Below, one piece after another: positions 1 to 8,161 of a stretch of 64,000 nt of DNA. Source of the DNA: CAZDDB01 sp963843285 (GTDB lineage: Bacteria > Acidobacteriota > HRBIN11 > JAKEFK01); contig CAWJJO010000002.1 in assembly GCA_963843285.1 (NCBI GenBank), forward strand, positions 1 through 64,000, written 5' to 3'. Made by a program: the position numbers and the translations under genes. Each line of letters opens with the position of its first letter. The stretch's first letter is position 1. The notes beneath the pieces are model-generated. The model did no database searches and was not told the origin of the DNA. It worked only from the letters and a program-made list of their open reading frames with translations.

Positions 1-2
1 CC

Positions 3-641
3 GGTCCGGAGTTTCAGCATTCCATGGGAACCGCGGAATTTCATCATCTTGCCGGGAAGTATCTCGAAGAAAAGGAGCGCGCGCTCAAACAGCATAAATC
101 GGTGTTGAGCACTGCGTTTTTATGCGGTGTCCCTCTATATACCTCCTCTCCCGGAGACAGTTCCATCGGGATGAACATTGCCGCAGCTTCGCTCAAAGGC
201 AACAAGCTTGTGATTGATCCCAATACGGACGTAAACGAAACAGCCTCTATCGTATTAGATGCGAAAGCGCGCAAAGGGAAAAGCGCCATTCTGATTCTTG
301 GCGGCGGTTCTCCGAAAAATTTTGTGCTTCAGACAGAACCGCAACTACAGGAAGTGCTTGGAATCGAAGAAAAGGGGCACGATTTTTATCTGCAGTTTAC
401 CGATGCGCGACCGGATACCGGCGGACTTTCCGGCGCCACACCGGGAGAAGCTGTTTCCTGGGGAAAAGTGGATCCGAGCCAGCTCCCGAATACCGTAGTC
501 TGTTACCTCGACAGCACAGTGGCCTTGCCGATTCTGACAGCCTACGCACTGGCAAAACGCAAGCCCCGCTCACTCAAGCGACTCTACGATCGGCGCGAGG
601 AAATGATGAAGGATCTGCGCGCGCGCATGAAGTTCGAATGA
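3..641 (+). CDS. Deoxyhypusine synthase-like protein (5' end outside window)
   Basis: The frame is open to the left edge, so this is the C-terminal ~212 residues of a longer gene; the ATG at 24 is probably internal. The sequence matches the NAD-dependent deoxyhypusine/homospermidine synthase fold: a GGGSPKNF segment for nucleotide binding, the DARPDTGGLSGA stretch and, near residue 150, EAVSWGKV, which contains the lysine that forms the enzyme-substrate imine in this family. In eukaryotes and archaea the enzyme transfers aminobutyl from spermidine to eIF5A. Bacteria lack eIF5A, so bacterial relatives are thought to act on free polyamines or an unknown protein; the substrate here cannot be read. 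The stop overlaps the next gene's ATG (ATGA, 638-641), suggesting co-translation. Confidence 0.85.
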   Translation, partial: GPEFQHSMGTAEFHHLAGKYLEEKERALKQHKSVLSTAFLCGVPLYTSSPGDSSIGMNIAAASLKGNKLVIDPNTDVNETASIVLDAKARKGKSAILILGGGSPKNFVLQTEPQLQEVLGIEEKGHDFYLQFTDARPDTGGLSGATPGEAVSWGKVDPSQLPNTVVCYLDSTVALPILTAYALAKRKPRSLKRLYDRREEMMKDLRARMKFE

Positions 642-1153
642 GCAACCGCTTCGCGATCCGTCTTACCGTTCGATTCCGAGACGTGGACGTCCTTGGTCAC
701 GTTAACAACGCAGTTTACTTCACATATATGGAGCAGGCACGCACCGAATACTGGCTGCATCTTTTTGGACTCACCAGTTTGAGCCAGCTTAGTTTTATTG
801 TTGCGCACGCGGAATGCGACTTTCGTGTTCCCGCGAAGTTCAAAGATGAGCTGGAAGTTGCAATCCGGACCTCTTCGGTCGGCAATACCAGCTTTGTGTG
901 GGACTACGAAATTATGAATGTGAAAACCGGTCAATTGATGGCAAACGGCAAGACAGTCCAGGTATACTACGATTACGAGAACAGAAGGGAATGCCAGTGT
1001 CTCCGGATGTCCGTTCGAAATTGCTGGTGGGGATTAGACGGAAGACACAAAGTCACAAAGGATCATCAATTCAATCAGAAGTTATTTTGTGACGCTTTGT
1101 GTCTTTGTGCCTTTGTGGTTAACTCTATCTTTCAAGGAGAGAATAGATTGTGA
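638..1153 (+). CDS. Acyl-CoA thioesterase, 4HBT hotdog family, apparent C-terminal frameshift
   Basis: A short hotdog-fold thioesterase of the YbgC/4HBT type. The N-terminus shows the hallmark RFRDVDVLGHVNNAVYFTYME: the Asp and the GHVNN turn are the active-site region that hydrolyses acyl-CoA thioesters. Length (~130 residues) fits the family. After YYDYENR (near 985) the expected ending (GMPVSPDVRSKLL) lies in another frame that stops at 1092; restoring one base in the A/G run at 983-990 joins them. As written, translation continues to 1153 through the period-8 palindrome at 1042-1122, giving a Cys-rich nonsense tail. The true end is probably near 1045-1092. Overlaps the upstream synthase by ATGA. 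Confidence 0.75.
   Translation: MSNRFAIRLTVRFRDVDVLGHVNNAVYFTYMEQARTEYWLHLFGLTSLSQLSFIVAHAECDFRVPAKFKDELEVAIRTSSVGNTSFVWDYEIMNVKTGQLMANGKTVQVYYDYENRRECQCLRMSVRNCWWGLDGRHKVTKDHQFNQKLFCDALCLCAFVVNSIFQGENRL
1042..1122. repeat. Period-8 palindrome (CACAAAGA type)
   Basis: Left arm of CACAAAG-like units (GACACAAAGTCACAAAGG) and right arm of the reverse-complement units (CTTTGTGTCTTTGTG, CTTTGTGGTTAA) around an AT-rich centre. Same family as 4484-4520 and 62687-62751. It lies where the thioesterase reading frame runs out, directly before the sdhC ribosome binding site. Confidence 0.8.
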
Positions 1154-1822
1154 GTCGCGCGGTTGCATTGTATCAATCTTCGCTTGGCAAGAAAGCGATG
1201 ATGGCGGTAACCGGAATCATCGGATTCGGTTTTGTCATCGGGCATATGATCGGAAACTTGCAGGCATTCTCATTTTTCGGCGGGCGCGAAGCCATCAACG
1301 CATACGGGGAATTTCTACATCTACCACACTCACGGGTTGATCTACATTGTACGTGGTGTTTTGCTGGTTGCAGTGATCATGCATATCGTCGCCGCGTATC
1401 AGCTTACGCGGATCAGCCAGATCGGCAGACCGGTTGAATACAGGAAGTGGAACCCGGCGGGCGGATCCGATTATGCGTCGCGGACCATGCGCTGGAGCGG
1501 TCCAATCCTCGGTCTGTTTATCATCTATCATTTGATGCACCTGACATTCGGAAACGCTCACCCGGATTTTGTGACGGGTGATGTCTATCACAATCTTGTT
1601 TTCGGATTTCAGGTCTGGTACGTTTCGGCTTTTTATATCATTGCAATGCTGGCCCTGGGGTTGCACCTGTATCATGGAGCGTGGAGCATGTTTCAATCCC
1701 TGGGACTGAACAATCCAAAGTACAATCAATTGATTCGTAGCTTTACAGCGATCATCACTTTTGTTGTGGTTGCAGGGAACATTTCGTTGCCTGTTGCCGT
1801 GCTTCTGGGAATCATTCGATGA
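1150..1822 (+). CDS. sdhC: Succinate dehydrogenase cytochrome b subunit, interrupted by a +1 frameshift
   Basis: Membrane anchor subunit of succinate:quinone oxidoreductase of the fused, di-heme B. subtilis/Bacteroidetes-like type (~223 residues when joined). GTG start at 1150 with AAGGAGAG upstream. The first frame gives a TM helix with GHMIGNLQ; from about 1321 the second frame continues HTHGLIYIVRG and LLVAVIMHIVAAYQLT, then further helices with IIYHLMHL and GLHLYHGAWS. The histidines are the likely heme ligands. One extra base near 1321 (CAT-C-TAC) would restore a single frame. Followed directly by sdhA and sdhB. Whether this is a sequencing indel or a real lesion is not decidable here; loss of SdhC would disable complex II. 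Confidence 0.85.
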
Positions 1823-1891
1823 CAATTCGACTGGATTCAAAGATCTCCTACCGGTCCGATTGAAAAGAAGTGGGAGAAACATCGTTTCGAA

Positions 1892-3739
1892 ATGAAGCTG
1901 GTCAATCCTGCCAATAAGCGGAAGTACGATGTGATCGTGGTGGGCTCCGGTCTGGCAGGCGCCTCGGCGGCCGCTTCCCTGGCCGAACTCGGTTACAACG
2001 TCAAGTGTTTCTGTTTTCAGGATAGTCCGAGACGCGCGCACAGTATTGCCGCGCAGGGCGGGATCAATGCAGCCAAGAATTATCAAAATGACGGAGACAG
2101 CATATATCGCCTTTTTTACGACACCGTAAAAGGGGGAGATTTCCGGGCGCGCGAGGGGAATGTCCACCGTCTGGCCGAAATCAGCGTGGAAATCATCGAT
2201 CAGTGTGTAGCTCAAGGCGTGCCGTTCGCGCGTGAATACAGCGGCTATCTTGCGAATCGTTCCTTTGGCGGCACGCAGGTTTCCCGCACGTTTTACGCGC
2301 GCGGCCAAACGGGACAGCAGTTGCTGCTGGGAGCGTATCAGGCCTTGATGCGGCAGGTGGAAGCGGGAAGAGTCCAGATGTTTTCGCGAACAGAGATGCT
2401 GGATCTGGTCGTGGTGGACGGAAAGGCGCGCGGGATCGTCACTCGTGATCTGGTCAGCGGAAAAATCGAATCGCATGCCGGCCATGCCGTCGTGCTCGCG
2501 ACCGGTGGTTATGGAAATGTGTTTTATCTTTCCACCAACGCGAAAGGAAGCAACGCTACCGCCATCTGGCGCGCTTATAAACGCGGAGCTGTCTTTGGCA
2601 ATCCCTGTTTTACTCAGATTCATCCAACCTGCGTTCCGATGACAGGCGAGTATCAGTCGAAGCTCACGTTGATGAGCGAATCGCTTCGCAATGACGGCCG
2701 CATCTGGGTTCCCAAACAGAAAGGGGACAAAAGACCTCCGGATCAGATCCCGGAAAACGAACGCGATTATTACCTCGAACGAAAGTACCCGAGTTATGGA
2801 AATCTGGCGCCGCGCGATATCGCATCGCGCGCCGCGAAGGAAGCCTGTGATGATGGCCGCGGCGTAGGGGAAACCGGTCTGGGTGTTTTTCTTGATTTTG
2901 CAGAAGCGATTCAACGTCTTGGAAAGGAAGTGATTGAAGAGCGCTACGGCAATCTGTTCGAGATGTACCAGCGGATTACGGATGAAGATCCTTACAAGGT
3001 GCCGATGAGGATATTTCCTGCGGTTCATTACACAATGGGCGGTCTGTGGGTGGATTACAACTTGATGAGCACGATTCCCGGCATGTTTGTGCTGGGAGAA
3101 GCAAATTTTTCGGATCACGGCGCCAACCGTTTGGGCGCCAGCGCGTTGATGCAAGGCCTCGCGGACGGCTATTTCATTGTTCCGTATACCATCGGAGACT
3201 ATCTGGCTACTACAAAATTCGAGACTGTCGGAACGGACCATGGGGAGTTCAAGACTGTGGAATCACAGGAGCGGGAGCGGATCCGGCAGTTGCTGTCGAT
3301 TCGTGGAAAGCGAACCGTAGATTCGCTTCATCGCGAATTGGGCAAGGTAATGTGGGATTACTGCGGAATGTCGCGCGACGAGGCGGGGCTGAAGCATGCA
3401 TTGAGCAGAATCCCGGAAATTCGCGAAGAATTTTGGAAGAATGTAAACGTTTTGGGAACGAATGAAGAGCTCAACCAGGCGCTTGAGAAAGCGGGGCGGG
3501 TTGCGGATTTCATGGAGCTCGCCGAGCTGATGTGTCTGGATGCGCTGGAACGCCGTGAATCGTGCGGCGGTCATTTCCGCACGGAATCGCAAACTCCGGA
3601 CGGAGAGACACAGCGGGACGATGCAAACTTCTGCCATGTATCAGCCTGGGAATACACCGGAGACAAAACAAAGCCTGTGATGTATAAGGAACCGCTTCAA
3701 TTTGAATACGTACATCTCGCGCAACGGAGCTACAAATGA
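1892..3739 (+). CDS. sdhA: Succinate dehydrogenase flavoprotein subunit
   Basis: Catalytic FAD subunit oxidising succinate to fumarate at the inner face of the membrane. VVGSGLAGASAAASL near the N-terminus is the dinucleotide-binding motif; RAHSIAAQGGINAA carries the histidine that covalently binds FAD; HPT and HYTMGGLWVD are substrate-site segments; NRLGASALMQG closes the FAD domain. The 615-residue frame starts at ATG 1892, but family members begin ~25 residues earlier with KIP(S/T)GPIEKKW. That stretch is present upstream from ATG 1819, which overlaps the sdhC stop as ATGA, and is split by one extra base near 1846. The natural start is therefore probably 1819. The stop overlaps sdhB by ATGA. 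Confidence 0.95.
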   Translation: MKLVNPANKRKYDVIVVGSGLAGASAAASLAELGYNVKCFCFQDSPRRAHSIAAQGGINAAKNYQNDGDSIYRLFYDTVKGGDFRAREGNVHRLAEISVEIIDQCVAQGVPFAREYSGYLANRSFGGTQVSRTFYARGQTGQQLLLGAYQALMRQVEAGRVQMFSRTEMLDLVVVDGKARGIVTRDLVSGKIESHAGHAVVLATGGYGNVFYLSTNAKGSNATAIWRAYKRGAVFGNPCFTQIHPTCVPMTGEYQSKLTLMSESLRNDGRIWVPKQKGDKRPPDQIPENERDYYLERKYPSYGNLAPRDIASRAAKEACDDGRGVGETGLGVFLDFAEAIQRLGKEVIEERYGNLFEMYQRITDEDPYKVPMRIFPAVHYTMGGLWVDYNLMSTIPGMFVLGEANFSDHGANRLGASALMQGLADGYFIVPYTIGDYLATTKFETVGTDHGEFKTVESQERERIRQLLSIRGKRTVDSLHRELGKVMWDYCGMSRDEAGLKHALSRIPEIREEFWKNVNVLGTNEELNQALEKAGRVADFMELAELMCLDALERRESCGGHFRTESQTPDGETQRDDANFCHVSAWEYTGDKTKPVMYKEPLQFEYVHLAQRSYK

Positions 3740-4485
3740 AGCTGACACTCTATGTTTGGCGCCAGAAAAATCGCCAGGACAAAGGGAGCATGGTGAAATA
3801 CGAAGCTTCGGATGTGAATGCGGAGATGTCATTTCTGGAAATGCTCGATGTGGTGAACGAAGAACTCATCTCCAAAGGCGAAGATCCGATCGCGTTTGAT
3901 CATGATTGCCGCGAAGGCATTTGCGGCACTTGTGGGATGGTGATCAACGGAGTTGCGCATGGTCCGCAAGCCGCCACTACAACCTGCCAGCTCCATATGC
4001 GTCACTTCAAGGACGGCGATACGGTATACATTGAGCCGTGGAGAGCTAAAGCGTTTCCGGTGTTGAAAGATCTTGTAGTGGACCGCTGCGCGTTTGACCG
4101 GATTATTCAGGCTGGAGGCTACGTCTCTGCATCTACAGGGAGCGCGCCGGAGGCGAATTCAATTCTTGTTCCAAAGCCGGCAGCCGATCTAGCTATGGAT
4201 GCCGCTGCTTGCATCGGATGCGGCGCGTGCGTGGCTGCCTGTCCCAACGGCTCTGCAATGCTGTTTACCTCCGCAAAAGTATCTCATCTGAATCTGCTTC
4301 CTCAGGGGGAACCGGAACGGCATCAGCGTGTGATCAATATGGTGACTGCTATGGATGCCGAAGACTTCGGCACATGCACGAACCATCGCGAATGCGAAGC
4401 CGTTTGTCCAAAGCAAATCAGCATCCAGTTCATCGCAAAAATGAATCGCGATTACCTGCTCGCGCGCCTTCGGAAGACGGATTAA
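3736..4485 (+). CDS. sdhB: Succinate dehydrogenase iron-sulfur subunit
   Basis: Electron-transfer subunit linking the SdhA flavin to quinone. The plant-ferredoxin part has DCREGICGTCGM plus a later Cys (TTTCQLH) for the 2Fe-2S cluster. The C-terminal part has CIGCGACVAACPNG and CTNHRECEAVCPKQ for the 4Fe-4S and 3Fe-4S clusters. Length of 249 residues is normal. The ATG overlaps the sdhA stop by four bases, so sdhC-A-B are translated together. The gene is intact, unlike sdhC and the start of sdhA. Confidence 0.96.
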   Translation: MKLTLYVWRQKNRQDKGSMVKYEASDVNAEMSFLEMLDVVNEELISKGEDPIAFDHDCREGICGTCGMVINGVAHGPQAATTTCQLHMRHFKDGDTVYIEPWRAKAFPVLKDLVVDRCAFDRIIQAGGYVSASTGSAPEANSILVPKPAADLAMDAAACIGCGACVAACPNGSAMLFTSAKVSHLNLLPQGEPERHQRVINMVTAMDAEDFGTCTNHRECEAVCPKQISIQFIAKMNRDYLLARLRKTD

Positions 4486-4520
4486 CCACAAAGACACGAA
4501 GACACGAAAAGAAGCAAAAG
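4484..4520. repeat. Half of a period-8 palindrome
   Basis: AACCACAAAGACACGAAGAC units directly after the sdhB stop; only the left arm is clear. Same family as 62687-62751. Confidence 0.6.
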
Positions 4521-4560
4521 CAGGAAATCACATGATATTTAACCGATTGGTTAAGGGTTG

Positions 4561-4929
4561 CTACTTCTTAGGGGCCGTATGATGGAGCGAGTGGAAATCT
4601 TCCATTGCGTTGATGGCAACGACGGCGTGGGAGAGGGCGGAGCTTGCTTTCATCGCAACACCAACCAGGATTGATTCTGCAACTTCTTCGTCCGAGGCGC
4701 CTTCGCGTAACGCGTTTTTCGTATGGATGTCGATACAGAATGCACAACCCGTTGCATGCGCAACGGCAATCGCGATGAGCTCTTTGGTTTTGGTCGATAG
4801 CGCGCCGTCCTGAAAAACCCTGTCGTTCATTTCGACCAGCGCCTGCATCGTATCGGGAACGATCTGCGCCAGTACATTGATCTTGCGGATATCTTCCTTC
4901 TTGTAGAATTGGTCTCCCATTGCGGTCAT
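4561..4929 (-). CDS. Carboxymuconolactone decarboxylase/AhpD-like protein
   Basis: A small all-helical protein of the CMD/AhpD superfamily. The motif CAFCIDIHTKNA supplies the CxxC and nearby His that form the redox or proton-relay site in AhpD-type peroxidase adaptors. MGDQFYKKEDIRK at the start and the ~120-residue length fit single-domain members. The frame is open further upstream, but ATG 4929 (or 4920) is where similarity to the family begins; the upstream part translates a repeat arm (CCACGGAGGCACGG). Likely role is redox defence or alkylhydroperoxide detoxification; the partner is unknown. It follows the kinase gene on the same strand after ~50 bp. Confidence 0.82.
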   Translation of the reverse strand: MTAMGDQFYKKEDIRKINVLAQIVPDTMQALVEMNDRVFQDGALSTKTKELIAIAVAHATGCAFCIDIHTKNALREGASDEEVAESILVGVAMKASSALSHAVVAINAMEDFHSLHHTAPKK

Positions 4930-4979
4930 TCTAGCATACTTACCACGGAGGCACGGAGTGAAAATTGGAGCGGCGGGTT

Positions 4980-7280
4980 TCACACAGAGATACGGTGGAG
5001 GATATCGGCAAAACGCGGATCGTTGCGGAGCGGATTGAATCTCGGATCTCTTGCGAGATGCAAATGAATGAGCCAAACGGAACGATCAGCCGCCGCTCGA
5101 TTCAGCCATTCCAGGGCGTCGTCGATTTGTCCAAGGCCGGTATAGACAACTGCCAGCCTGTAGGGGGAAACATATCGCTTTGCGGACAAGCTCTCGAGTT
5201 CCTGCAGCAGCCCTCTGGCTTCTTGCAGGCGGCCTGAGATCGCCATCGTGTGAGCCGGGGAGGAAAGAAACGAACGGTCCCCCGAAAGACGCACTCCGGT
5301 GTCAAATTCGAGTAGAGCTTCCTCAAACCTGTCCTGTTGTTCCAGGGCCAGGCCCAGCGCAAAGTGCGCCACTGAAAAATCCGGGTCCAGTTCCAGAGTT
5401 TTTCGAAACTGTGTGATCGCCCGATCATACTGAGCCTGAAAGTGTGAAATCAATCCGACATCCGTGTTGATGATCAATGATAAGGGATCCAGTTCCTGCG
5501 CTTTCTTGATTTCTTTTTCGGCGAGCTGCATTCTTCCCTGTGCTGCAAGCTGAATCGCATATCGCTGATGCGCGGTGGCGTAATTGGGATTCAGTTTGAT
5601 TGCCTTCTTGAATTCCATTTCCGCCCCGGCCCAATCCCAGTCATAAAGCATTTTGACATGCGCCAGAGTTTCGTGTGCCTCTGCGAGCGAAGGATCGATG
5701 GCGAGCGCGCGGGTGGATGCGGTTCGGGCCAGCGGCATCGAATCCTTCGGGGCGAGGAAGCCATAGGCGCTGAGCAGATTGTAACAATCTGCAAGGCCCG
5801 AATACGCTTGAGCAAATGCGGGATCTTCCTTCGTTGCCAGCTCAAAATATTCGATTGCCTTTCTCAGCCCGTCGGAGGTTCGCTTGTTCCAGTGAAACCG
5901 CCCGCGCAAATAGAGCTCGTAAGCTTCTGTGTTTGCGGTGTGGCGTTTGACCAACCGGCTTTTTTCTTCGCCGCTCAATTTCAAACGGAGTTTGTTGGAG
6001 ATTTCACTCGAAATTTCTTCCTGAACTGCAAAGATATCCTGGGTCTTCCGGATATATTGCTCTCCCCACAATTGCGAGCCGTCCAAAACATCCACCAGCT
6101 CGGTCTGAATGTTGAGGGTCTCGGATCGCTGTACCATTCTGCCGGTCAATACGGCGCGGACATTGAGGTCTGCTCCTATCTTCAACGGATCTATCTCCTG
6201 GCCTTTGTACCGGAACACAGTCGATCTTGCCATAACGCGGAGTTTTGGAATCTGCGAGACGGAGTTGATGATGCTCTCAGTGATTCCATCGCTGAGGTAT
6301 TCCATGTTTGGATCACCGCTTGCATTGACTAGAGGGAGCACGGCAAGTGAATCCACCGCTTTTCGAGACGTCCGCCGTTTTCTCAAAGAAACGGTCTCTT
6401 CCTTTTGGCTGAGATGCTTGACATCGGAGCCGCTGACGATGGCTTTCAACGCGAAGGCAAGATCACGTGAAGATTGAAAACGTTCCTCACGATTTTTTTC
6501 CAGACAATGCGAGATCACCTGCAATGCATCGGCTGGAATCTTTTTTCCTGTTGCGCTGGTCAGCACCGGATCTTCTTTCAGGATGGCTACCATCGTTTCT
6601 GCTGCGGAGTCCCGTGTGAAGGGACGTCCACCCGTCAGCATCTCGTAGAGAATGCAGCCGAAGGAAAAGATGTCGGTTCTGGGATCGATTGCCGTTCCGC
6701 GAACCTGTTCCGGTGACATATAGGGCACAGTTCCTACGACATGTCCTTCTTCGGTTGGAACGGAGCGGGTGAGCAAGCTCTCGGTGTCCGGCGCGATTTC
6801 TTCTTCCATTCTTGCCAGGCCGAAATCGAGAATCTTTACAGCTCCGTCAGAAGTCAGGTAGATATTCTCCGGTTTCAGATCCCGGTGGATGATTCCTTTG
6901 GAATGAGCCGCCCAAAGCCCTTCCGCAACAGCGATCGCAATCTGAAGCGCTTTGGAGTAGGTGAGATCCCTTCCGGTGATTTTGTCCCGCAGAGTGTCGC
7001 CATCCAGCAATTCCATCACAAGAAAATACACACTTTGATCATTCCCGAAATCGTGGATGCTGAGGACATTCGGATGAGAAAGCGTTGCTAGAGCTTTTGC
7101 TTCCCGCTCGAAACGCTGAAGAGCCTGCGGGCTTGCAGCAAGATTTTCGGGCAACACTTTGATGGCAACATCACGTCCCAGAACGAGGTCCCGCGCGCGA
7201 TAGACTTCGCCCATGCCGCCCGCGCCAAGATGCGTGAGAATCTCGTATCTGTTTTGTAGCCGGAGCCCAGTTTGTAGCAT
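4980..7280 (-). CDS. Serine/threonine protein kinase with TolB-like domain and TPR repeats
   Basis: A 766-residue soluble Hanks-type kinase. Kinase domain at about 10-275: GAGGMGEVY loop, AIKVL lysine, HRDLKPEN catalytic loop, DFG, MSPEQ in place of APE, then DIFSFG. Residues ~315-440 resemble the TolB/FlgO-like domain fused to many acidobacterial kinases and adenylate cyclases (SLAVLPLVN, YLSDGITESII, VMARSTVFRYKG). From ~455 to the end there are about seven TPR-like repeats (AYELYLRGRFHWNKR, AFAQAYSGLADCY). No membrane helix is visible, so it should be cytoplasmic. Targets cannot be inferred. The AhpD-like gene follows within ~50 bp. Confidence 0.92.
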   Translation of the reverse strand: MLQTGLRLQNRYEILTHLGAGGMGEVYRARDLVLGRDVAIKVLPENLAASPQALQRFEREAKALATLSHPNVLSIHDFGNDQSVYFLVMELLDGDTLRDKITGRDLTYSKALQIAIAVAEGLWAAHSKGIIHRDLKPENIYLTSDGAVKILDFGLARMEEEIAPDTESLLTRSVPTEEGHVVGTVPYMSPEQVRGTAIDPRTDIFSFGCILYEMLTGGRPFTRDSAAETMVAILKEDPVLTSATGKKIPADALQVISHCLEKNREERFQSSRDLAFALKAIVSGSDVKHLSQKEETVSLRKRRTSRKAVDSLAVLPLVNASGDPNMEYLSDGITESIINSVSQIPKLRVMARSTVFRYKGQEIDPLKIGADLNVRAVLTGRMVQRSETLNIQTELVDVLDGSQLWGEQYIRKTQDIFAVQEEISSEISNKLRLKLSGEEKSRLVKRHTANTEAYELYLRGRFHWNKRTSDGLRKAIEYFELATKEDPAFAQAYSGLADCYNLLSAYGFLAPKDSMPLARTASTRALAIDPSLAEAHETLAHVKMLYDWDWAGAEMEFKKAIKLNPNYATAHQRYAIQLAAQGRMQLAEKEIKKAQELDPLSLIINTDVGLISHFQAQYDRAITQFRKTLELDPDFSVAHFALGLALEQQDRFEEALLEFDTGVRLSGDRSFLSSPAHTMAISGRLQEARGLLQELESLSAKRYVSPYRLAVVYTGLGQIDDALEWLNRAAADRSVWLIHLHLARDPRFNPLRNDPRFADILHRISV

Positions 7281-7736
7281 TGCCTATTGATTGTAAAAGA
7301 AGACCGGCTGATATGGTAGGGGCGACCCGAAAAGGATGAAGGTGGAGAGATGAAGTGAGCTCTCGATTTCCGGTTGCAGCCGCAGGTTGCGTTCGGATAA
7401 AGTAAATCAAATGCTTACGCTGGTTGAAATCAGGAGACGTCATTCAGGCAGGAATCATTCATCTTACGGTCAAATTTGCGAAGGATGAAATACAGCCGCT
7501 ACCGATTCCCGAAGCCAGGCCGGCGGTTTCCGGGGACTCCGAAACGGACAAGGTTGGACATATTCCACTCTCCAGTCAAGAGAAGGTTTTTTCGTTTCCC
7601 AAGCTCGTATTTGCGCGGGGATTTGTTGCGGGCACTCAGGCCCGCAAACTCCAATCTTTTCGGGTTTGGAGGCGGCGGGGCGTCCCTGCCCGCCGGTGCT
7701 ATAATAGAACTACATTCTTCTCGATGAGGCCGCAGC
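7281..7736. other. Intergenic region between divergent genes, no gene seen
   Basis: 456 bp between the kinase start (minus) and the small protein at 7737 (plus). Short open frames here lack family features. The right part holds one copy of the GCGGGC palindrome family (about 7627-7705). Promoters for both flanking genes should lie here but none is clear enough to mark. Confidence 0.6.
7627..7705. repeat. GCGGGC-type intergenic palindrome
   Basis: TTGCGGGCACTCAGGCCCGC at the left and GGCGTCCCTGCCCGCC at the right, separated by ~35 bp. One of about nine related copies in the window. Confidence 0.7.
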
Positions 7737-8063
7737 ATGTCATTCCGAATCATGTATGTTGTCCAAATTATCGTTCCTGTAAAAATTGAAGAGCAGTGGA
7801 ATCGCTGGCATAATCAGGAGCATATTCCGCGTGTGCTCGCGCAACCCGGGTTTCTTCAGGTTCGCAAATTCCGCTCGATATCGAATGATCCCAAGCAGGC
7901 TGAATACATCGTTTTGTATGAGCTTCAAAATCAAGATGCTTACAGCCGGTATGTAAAAAGCGACGAGGGCGAGCTGTTGCGACAGGAATATTTGGATGCG
8001 TATGGTCCACAAACGAAAGTCACGCGTCATGCCTGGCAAGAAACATTCCATCTAATCAAGTAG
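7737..8063 (+). CDS. Small protein, dimeric alpha-beta-barrel-like (DUF4286-like)
   Basis: 108 residues; the pattern IMYVVQIIVPVKIEEQW, WHNQEHIPRVLAQPGFLQVRK and a run ending in a C-terminal helix resembles the ferredoxin-like dimeric barrel proteins of the DUF4286 or stress-responsive Dabb type. The family assignment is by eye and not certain. No catalytic motif is recognised. It sits 98 bp upstream of the TPR-Clp ATPase gene on the same strand and may be the first gene of that run. Confidence 0.6.
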   Translation: MSFRIMYVVQIIVPVKIEEQWNRWHNQEHIPRVLAQPGFLQVRKFRSISNDPKQAEYIVLYELQNQDAYSRYVKSDEGELLRQEYLDAYGPQTKVTRHAWQETFHLIK

Positions 8064-8161
8064 GTATGACCCCCATCCAGGACTGCGTACCGGGACGCCA
8101 TATTCCTCCAAGCTGTTTCCGCAAAATGGGTGAGAAACCATGTTAAGATGGTAGCGATTCT

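Noticed and set aside
1295..3241. 648-codon open frame on the minus strand opposite sdhC and sdhA
   Set aside because: It mirrors the codon structure of sdhA; its translation is Arg/His/Ile-rich with no domain, and sdhA on the other strand is fully recognisable.
5568..6332. 254-codon plus-strand frame opposite the kinase gene
   Set aside because: Falls within the TPR and TolB-like coding region on the other strand; Cys/Phe-rich shadow frame.
7424..7789. Short open frames between the kinase and the small protein
   Set aside because: They run through a GCGGGC palindrome and into the next gene; no family match and no start signal.
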